Assembly: GCA_027577415.1 (NCBI GenBank)
Contig: JANBQS010000717.1
Coordinates: 1 to 13,098, forward strand
DNA from: Coemansia sp. RSA 922
Lineage: Eukaryota > Kickxellomycota > Kickxellomycetes > Kickxellales > Kickxellaceae
Length of the DNA: 13,098 bases
Reading direction: 5' to 3'
The notes under the pieces are model-generated. The model had not been told where the DNA came from. It did no database searches and was given only the letters and a program-made list of their open reading frames with translations. Shown here piece by piece: positions 10,801 through 13,098 of this stretch. The translations under genes were made by a program, and so were the position numbers. Every line of letters starts with the position of its first letter. Position 1 is the first letter of the stretch.

Positions 10801-12006
10801 GTAGCGTGGCATCCGCCGATGAGCCAAATTCTTGGTGAAAACGATGCCCGAGATATACTGACTGTCATTAGGTGTGCCGCCAGGAATGCGCTTAATGCGC
10901 ACATAGCGCCGGAGGTCCATGCTATCGCCGCCGCGCACGTTGAGCTGTACTCGCACGTTGGGCTTAACTCGCTTAACAGCGTTCATAGCCACGTTGAACA
11001 CCACCGAGTCCCACCCGCGCGACTCGTCAATGTCTATTTCCTCCAAGAGCTGACGGATGATACGGCGCAAATGACTCTGTGCAAATTCTGACATTACGCC
11101 GTGCGGATCAATGTCGCGAAGGCGCTGGCACGCCCTGTCGTTGAACGCGTGGATGACATCGAGCTCCTCGCGCAAGCCGCTTGACATTACAGGCTTCTCC
11201 AGCAGCCTGCCCTTTGGAGCTAGAAGGGTAAGCGAAGAAGGGACTTCCGGGTGAAGTTGGCCCACTAGCAAGGGTAAAATAGACCGCGCTCGCTCATACT
11301 CGCCACCAAGGGCACTGTTGTGCTCAAAATGATGAGACAAAAAGGCGCACTCGTTCTTGTCGTCTTGCGCAGCAATCTCCACGGCATTGAGTCGGAACGG
11401 CACGTCGCGCTCATCGTTGAAATAAGCCCAAGGAGCCATGCTGTCGCCTCCAATGCCAAAATCGCCCGCAGCCTCGCCGGGCATCAAGGACATGCGGCGA
11501 CCAAACAAGCTGTCTCCGCCAGCCCCTACACGCTCGGCGCCAAAACCGGCCCTACTAGTGCTGCCACTACGGAGCCCGTCGCCGTCAGAGCCCAGATCCA
11601 ACGTGTGTAGTGATTGTGTGTGGATATTGTCGGCAAATCCAGGGCCCTGCTGTGTAGCGCGCAAGGCCATTAGCGACGCTGACCCTGCTAGCGCGTGTCT
11701 GTCGAACACCGAATATGCGGCGTCTGACGCCCGACTGAACTCAGCCTCTGTCGCCGGGCGTGCCAGCTCCACGGTCGGTTGAGGCTCTGCTCTGCGCAAG
11801 TTGCCCAACATGGAGTAGCCAGTCGTGTCTGCTCTTGTCGAATCGTTGGTACTGCTCGTCGGGCTTGAGAGCGACGACGCTGAATTGTTGGGCAGTGCAT
11901 TACTGTTGCCACGACTCCGACCATACAGCGATTGCAGTAGTCGTCCAGTTGGTGTGGGTCGGTCGCCAGCGCCGCCACTATCCTTGCGACCTCGGCCAGA
12001 AAACAT
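4831..12006 (-). CDS. FAB1: Phosphatidylinositol-3-phosphate 5-kinase, Fab1/PIKfyve family, without FYVE domain
   Basis: A 2391-residue single-exon frame. The ATG is the first after an in-frame TAA at 12048-12046 and has A at -3. Known role: converts PtdIns3P to PtdIns(3,5)P2 on vacuole/late-endosome membranes, working with Vac14 and Fig4. Domains seen: disordered N-terminus (1-200); chaperonin (CCT)-like domain, about 285-590, with YVRIKRIPGGTPNDS, FTKNLAHRRMP and LMRNKICVAYGVKRSVIRAI; Fab1-type Cys/His-rich domain, about 735-910, with paired cysteines (CPHP, CRLC, CICPHD, YVRCF); Glu/Arg/Lys helix, about 1131-1168; Ser-rich disordered linker, about 1180-1955; conserved RESEPSSIIAF near 2006; PIP-kinase domain, about 2090-2391. 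Catalytic features are intact: Gly-loop GKSGS (2154), Lys2171, DLKGS (2245), MDYSLLVG with Asp2306, IVD with Asp2326 and activation loop KSPTIVSPKQYKKRF (from 2352). Length is close to yeast Fab1 (2278). No FYVE finger is present in the N-terminal 280 residues, which have only one cysteine. Confidence 0.96.
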   Translation of the reverse strand: MFSGRGRKDSGGAGDRPTPTGRLLQSLYGRSRGNSNALPNNSASSLSSPTSSTNDSTRADTTGYSMLGNLRRAEPQPTVELARPATEAEFSRASDAAYSVFDRHALAGSASLMALRATQQGPGFADNIHTQSLHTLDLGSDGDGLRSGSTSRAGFGAERVGAGGDSLFGRRMSLMPGEAAGDFGIGGDSMAPWAYFNDERDVPFRLNAVEIAAQDDKNECAFLSHHFEHNSALGGEYERARSILPLLVGQLHPEVPSSLTLLAPKGRLLEKPVMSSGLREELDVIHAFNDRACQRLRDIDPHGVMSEFAQSHLRRIIRQLLEEIDIDESRGWDSVVFNVAMNAVKRVKPNVRVQLNVRGGDSMDLRRYVRIKRIPGGTPNDSQYISGIVFTKNLAHRRMPRYLVSPQIMLLTFPLEYTSPSKYVLFDDELRVQQGFTEKLVQRITGAAPDIVLAEKHVPRQVLEGLMRNKICVAYGVKRSVIRAISRCTGAEIVTSIDKFSDYPRTGVCESIAVQTYEDESLPEYRKSFIFLDGCIDNLGGTIVLRGETFDKLGDIKQVVDLVVCMAYSMNLESSLLLNEFALGAPGKYELSTSNAVSGGNMAGSPSDSQSLALQALSEYTIVLSSSPCVRIPPPHVLVCMREKELAIGAITEKFNKLTKAARRDPYSVGNGDELVAHSAHSTGVSFLVSRQQSAAGSNRMRQQYESELALHESHIHEGEAFLEANPQAVSLWDYQSIVVAYIVTCRKHDYLVCAGPQYHSIAFYGHTDVTLGQYLEEMCFDLHYDCPSNNRLCPHPMYEHRRSYIHHHGKIDVTMDEYPCPIERMSEEILMWGECRLCRKSTPVTRMSDESWRYSFGKYLETTFYNDTLAPRACICPHDIHRDYVRCFTLRNMVVKFEYSSFPIWSIATPTTPLYFNMEVSIRLKEEEARELRKRLDDYYASLASRLEAFPLELVFDERIDECKRALNVLTARAATEQVYFQQTLEQTLRNTHPADTLVIVVVYVALQDKVVEWNLQFSELVQSFIQLDASSRAISAAKRVMSSEALSGGDIANPKGALPPLAKEPKTDSLEIIDELHSAAHHHDYVPSDIGAQNVARFDMPHISTSPSAELSAASLVAADSADASLDSPLMSRLHRRLSMEMMRQERERQEKLQEKLRRTAEFIDGRAKGVKLVSKTGASSALPLLPPRQYVHPNDAGRVADYSTTRLIGGVATDIDEVVRVTRQTEFPELRGRRGKSKTKYAAGYGSKDAQPLFDILQQPDYAHYEPGPASKATDMAKDVGQLPSRIPGIRSQQPYAVDSLPDNALAAEIERRSAAGSRPLSSFGKPPDTRNSNIPRPPNIRGRATSPTGAESQHPTASAPASHAATTGNIGGGDEQHKGASNVFLRLAKRLNSAKGNQNSSAILGTAPRKMNLLLPAAAQYMSQQPRRPVTPQVQVFYTKPSPSEESTARKSSSSRRHSYQVPPDGSSATVLDNSPTRKAAGSSRSRQVSANRRGSAAHSRMSVGRAEEFDGDDDELKAEDSSYRELWPSSSSRRRSATVTRVSTDDGRGRGSSTLEYPPVPPPPHNSYAAQLAGPASQTADGIPAGSGSASKPSVASRASNIIPSITRRLGLGFGFRSNVPRNPSVKHGQDTTVTTDDDEHTTPALQQKPRPISMHLADSKGARAPIPAQLVIDRNPMQDALRRPGASGRRRVSGAETSSRANASDSESSSGTESSSTSSSISIDTSGDSDAFGGVDDHLPYRTENSWTPSSNRPRSGWNSYAQAASTDNTSLSVGTPDTHLDLLMSSPMRTTHNSSLQGRSRARLTGGFEGSADGVASGSVRASMFESTRQPRLHLRRDSSTEDDDLDTHEPDLHFGQSDTGSDAENIIGSVSEQDSKAAADYLHSVITASGTVTAGHGADYTREPSTASASTPAMPGQVLTKIGSIESGLDTGTGGVMTGSGDSTAAISLPQENLNKLWKTISKLLMAPGSSQLFQIGIDLKYPLDPTEHVVAGSPIIVRESEPSSIIAFTLMTSQYREEIHTIFERAKGYTGGNGDTRGSGNNNRTGRTSVDSSLFGSAEPESKSPVNEFAKPEPHQLQDEDAIIERVMMDMPGHHPRFEFAAEKTKFVCEVFYIAQFEALRRCNGCEGSYIESLSRCMPYIAQGGKSGSAFLRTRDKRFIIKEVLNAESEAFLKFAPFYFKHMYRTYRDVLLTVLVKIFGFCRVSYRNARTKKWVEMNVIIMENLFYERTCKPTFDLKGSERNRMVDETGLNEVLQDENFVKLIRKNPLCIRQQTKRHLHDAIWNDTLFLSKMNVMDYSLLVGVDERNNELVIGIVDFIRTFTWDKKLESWVKEASILGGGGKSPTIVSPKQYKKRFREAMERYFLMVPDKFFVLQAAEEED

Positions 12007-12270
12007 AATTAATTGAAGAATAAATTCAAATGCGTAGCAATATAATTATTTTTCTTGAAAAAAAATTGAAGAAAAAGAAAAGTAGACGAGAAATGCACAC
12101 TTATCCACGTGCGCATACTTTGGGATCAAGAGTTTTCAATTTCTGCAACGTCACTAACCCCCACCACCTGTTTACTTTATTCCCGTTGATCTGGATAGTG
12201 AGGCATACTCACAGAAAGGTACCACCTGGTAGGCATGTTAGGGCGGCAAAGTCTTGCATGTGAAAGGCCG

Positions 12271-12275
12271 CCAAT
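12271..12275 (+). promoter_or_regulatory. CCAAT box candidate
   Basis: The sequence GCCGCCAATCGAG contains CCAAT 289 nt before the + strand start codon and about 125 nt before TATAAA. The spacing would suit a HAP/NF-Y site, but a five-base match is weak evidence. Confidence 0.3.
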
Positions 12276-12398
12276 CGAGCAACCAAGGGTGGGCGTTGAC
12301 TGTGAGCAAACGTCTCCCCACAGCCAAAGTCTCGCCGCTACCAAGCGAAAGAGTGAGAGAGCTCACAAAAAAACAGACACTCACTGCGGCTGGGATTG

Positions 12399-12404
12399 TA
12401 TAAA
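12399..12404 (+). promoter_or_regulatory. TATA box candidate
   Basis: TATAAA lies 156 nt before the ATG at 12560, followed by a pyrimidine-rich stretch that could hold the transcription start. It directly abuts a GTAAGT that could instead be a splice donor. Confidence 0.4.
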
Positions 12405-12501
12405 GTAAGTCAATCCTCTCGGCGCCAACTTCGGAAGGGGAAAAAAAAAACTCTTTCTTCTTCTTCAAGTACACTTTCTCCTATTTTTTTTTTTTTTCCA
12501 G
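12405..12501 (+). other. Possible 5'-UTR intron of the small CaaX gene
   Basis: A perfect donor GTAAGT (12405-12410) is paired with a strong acceptor, about 14 T then CCAG, ending at 12501; 97 nt matches the size class of the other intron in the window. No clear branch-point sequence is seen between them. If the adjoining TATAAA drives transcription, the donor would lie upstream of the RNA start and the intron would not exist. Confidence 0.3.
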
Positions 12502-12559
12502 AACTCCTACTTTGCACTCACTAAGTATCGTCAACTATCAAGCACAGCCAAGTTACACA

Positions 12560-12871
12560 ATGAACTTTACTATATTCGCTACGGGCATAGGCTCAGACAC
12601 GGAGAAAATTTTAGACCTGCAAGTGAATCCTGAGGACAAGATGTCGGATGTTGTTAACTTTATCAAGATGAGTTTCCCTTGTAAAGACAAGGATATATTG
12701 CTGGTTGAGGTTAAAGAAAAAGGAGCGTCCATCTTCTCTTCCACGAGCGATGAAAATGCACGTGAGGTCCTTAAACAGTGTCACCGTTTCAAGCTAGTTC
12801 TTGCCGAGACCAAGTCGGACTCTCAAGTCCACGACAAATCGTCCTCTCATATGCCCTGCACCATATCGTAA
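12560..12871 (+). CDS. Small ubiquitin-fold-like protein with C-terminal CaaX box (MUB/UBL3-like candidate)
   Basis: 103 residues, from ATG at 12560 (ACACAATG, A at -3) to TAA at 12869-12871. It is the first ATG after the promoter; the frame extends upstream only through non-ATG codons. The order resembles ubiquitin: a strand at 2-9 (NFTIFATG), a second at 15-22 (EKILDLQV), N-P-x-D then a helix at 26-38 (DKMSDVVNFIKMS), a strand at 45-52 (DILLVEVK), and a last strand HRFKLVLAE at 75-83. A polar linker and the final four residues CTIS follow. CTIS fits a CaaX box, with Ser favouring farnesylation. Ubiquitin fold plus CaaX is the layout of membrane-anchored ubiquitin-fold proteins (MUB in plants and fungi, UBL3 in animals), which bind E2 enzymes at membranes. 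There is no C-terminal Gly-Gly, so it would not be a conjugated modifier. The family assignment is inference from pattern, without a close match that I recognise. The stop overlaps a GTAAGT. Confidence 0.7.
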   Translation: MNFTIFATGIGSDTEKILDLQVNPEDKMSDVVNFIKMSFPCKDKDILLVEVKEKGASIFSSTSDENAREVLKQCHRFKLVLAETKSDSQVHDKSSSHMPCTIS

Positions 12872-12966
12872 GTGTAAGGGACAAGTATCACTTAGTGTAG
12901 AGTTGAAAGAAAGAGAGAAAATATAGAAACATAAAAAAAAAGAAGAAACCCCCAACACCAGTGACG
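12872..12966. other. Convergent 3' spacer
   Basis: 95 nt separate the stops of two facing genes. It is purine-rich on +, with GAAAGAAAGAGAGAAAATATAG and a run of nine A, which reads as a pyrimidine tract from the other strand. No AATAAA is seen on either strand. Confidence 0.6.
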
Positions 12967-13098
12967 CTAGAACCCAAGGGATGGCATTCCAAGAGCTGCG
13001 GCGACCAACGCAACGGCAATTGCACCTACAGTCAGTCTAGCCGACAACGGCGCCGATGATTCTGGCACAAATGGCTGGGGCTTGACCAGACTATAAGT
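12967..13098 (-). CDS. C-terminal end of a protein with hydrophobic, GPI-signal-like tail (partial)
   Basis: The minus-strand frame is open from the right edge to a TAG at 12969-12967, giving the last 43 residues. It reads as a Pro-rich segment (KPQPFVPESSAP), a short polar spacer with one Arg, then about 17 mostly aliphatic residues (LTVGAIAVALVAAALG) ending MPSLGF. Small residues (SSA) about ten residues before the hydrophobic run suit a GPI omega site, as in fungal cell-wall or plasma-membrane proteins. A single C-terminal transmembrane anchor is the alternative. The plus-strand complement is also open here but has no such pattern. The body of the protein lies outside the window, so the family is unknown. 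Confidence 0.55.
   Translation of the reverse strand, partial: TYSLVKPQPFVPESSAPLSARLTVGAIAVALVAAALGMPSLGF

Larger units (their letters stand above)
12007..12559. promoter_or_regulatory. Divergent promoter region between FAB1 and the small CaaX gene
   Basis: This 553-nt spacer separates two head-to-head start codons. On the FAB1 side it is AT-rich, with long A-runs on + (pyrimidine-rich when read toward FAB1). The middle holds a CACGTG palindrome (12106-12111) and a CCAAT pentamer (12271-12275). On the + side are TATAAA (12399-12404), AGGGG (12436-12440), a CTTCTTCTTC run and a T-tract of about 14. No ATG lies between the TATA-like element and the start at 12560. None of these sites is proven functional. 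Confidence 0.6.

Noticed and set aside
12512..12559. Sixteen extra N-terminal residues on the small CaaX protein
   Set aside because: That extension begins with TTG, not ATG; the ATG at 12560 has a good context and begins the first ubiquitin-like strand.
12868..13098. A second plus-strand exon for the CaaX gene over 12971-13092
   Set aside because: The plus frame is open there, but the acceptor lacks a pyrimidine tract and the minus strand gives a far more protein-like hydrophobic tail. Kept only as a finding about the donor.
1..13098. Defence system, mobile element, CRISPR or viral remnant
   Set aside because: No direct repeat array, transposase, integrase, terminal inverted repeat or viral protein pattern was seen; all sizeable frames are accounted for by ordinary fungal-type genes.

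Overview
This is eukaryotic nuclear DNA, almost certainly fungal. The evidence is a 7.2-kb uninterrupted reading frame for a Fab1/PIKfyve-type lipid kinase, an ORC6-type replication protein, a short 118-nt intron with GTAAGT donor and TACTAAT branch site, tightly packed genes with AT-rich spacers, and a GPI-signal-like protein tail. The long Ala/Gln/Ser-rich disordered stretches and the mix of short introns with giant single-exon genes would fit an early-diverging lineage such as Kickxellomycotina. That placement is a guess, not shown by the sequence.

Layout from left to right: (1) the 3' part of ORC6 on + (1-852, running in from the left edge). (2) A spliced two-exon gene on - (4294 to 922) for a 1084-residue, mostly disordered protein I do not recognise; it faces ORC6 tail to tail with 69 nt between the stops. 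(3) A 536-nt spacer (4295-4830). (4) FAB1 on - (12006 to 4831, 2391 residues), with a chaperonin-like domain, a Cys/His-rich domain and a C-terminal PIP-kinase domain, but no FYVE finger. (5) A 553-nt divergent promoter region (12007-12559). (6) A small gene on + (12560-12871) for a 103-residue protein with a ubiquitin-like pattern and a C-terminal CaaX box. (7) The last 43 codons of a gene on - running in from the right edge, ending in a hydrophobic tail.

The genes do not form an operon and no shared pathway is obvious. ORC6 acts in replication licensing. Fab1 makes PtdIns(3,5)P2 on vacuolar/endosomal membranes. The CaaX protein, if prenylated, would also sit on membranes. I see no tRNA, rRNA, transposon, CRISPR or viral sequence. 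The points most worth a second look are the prenylated ubiquitin-fold candidate, whose stop codon lies inside a consensus splice donor, the FYVE-less Fab1, and the unrecognised 1084-residue protein.
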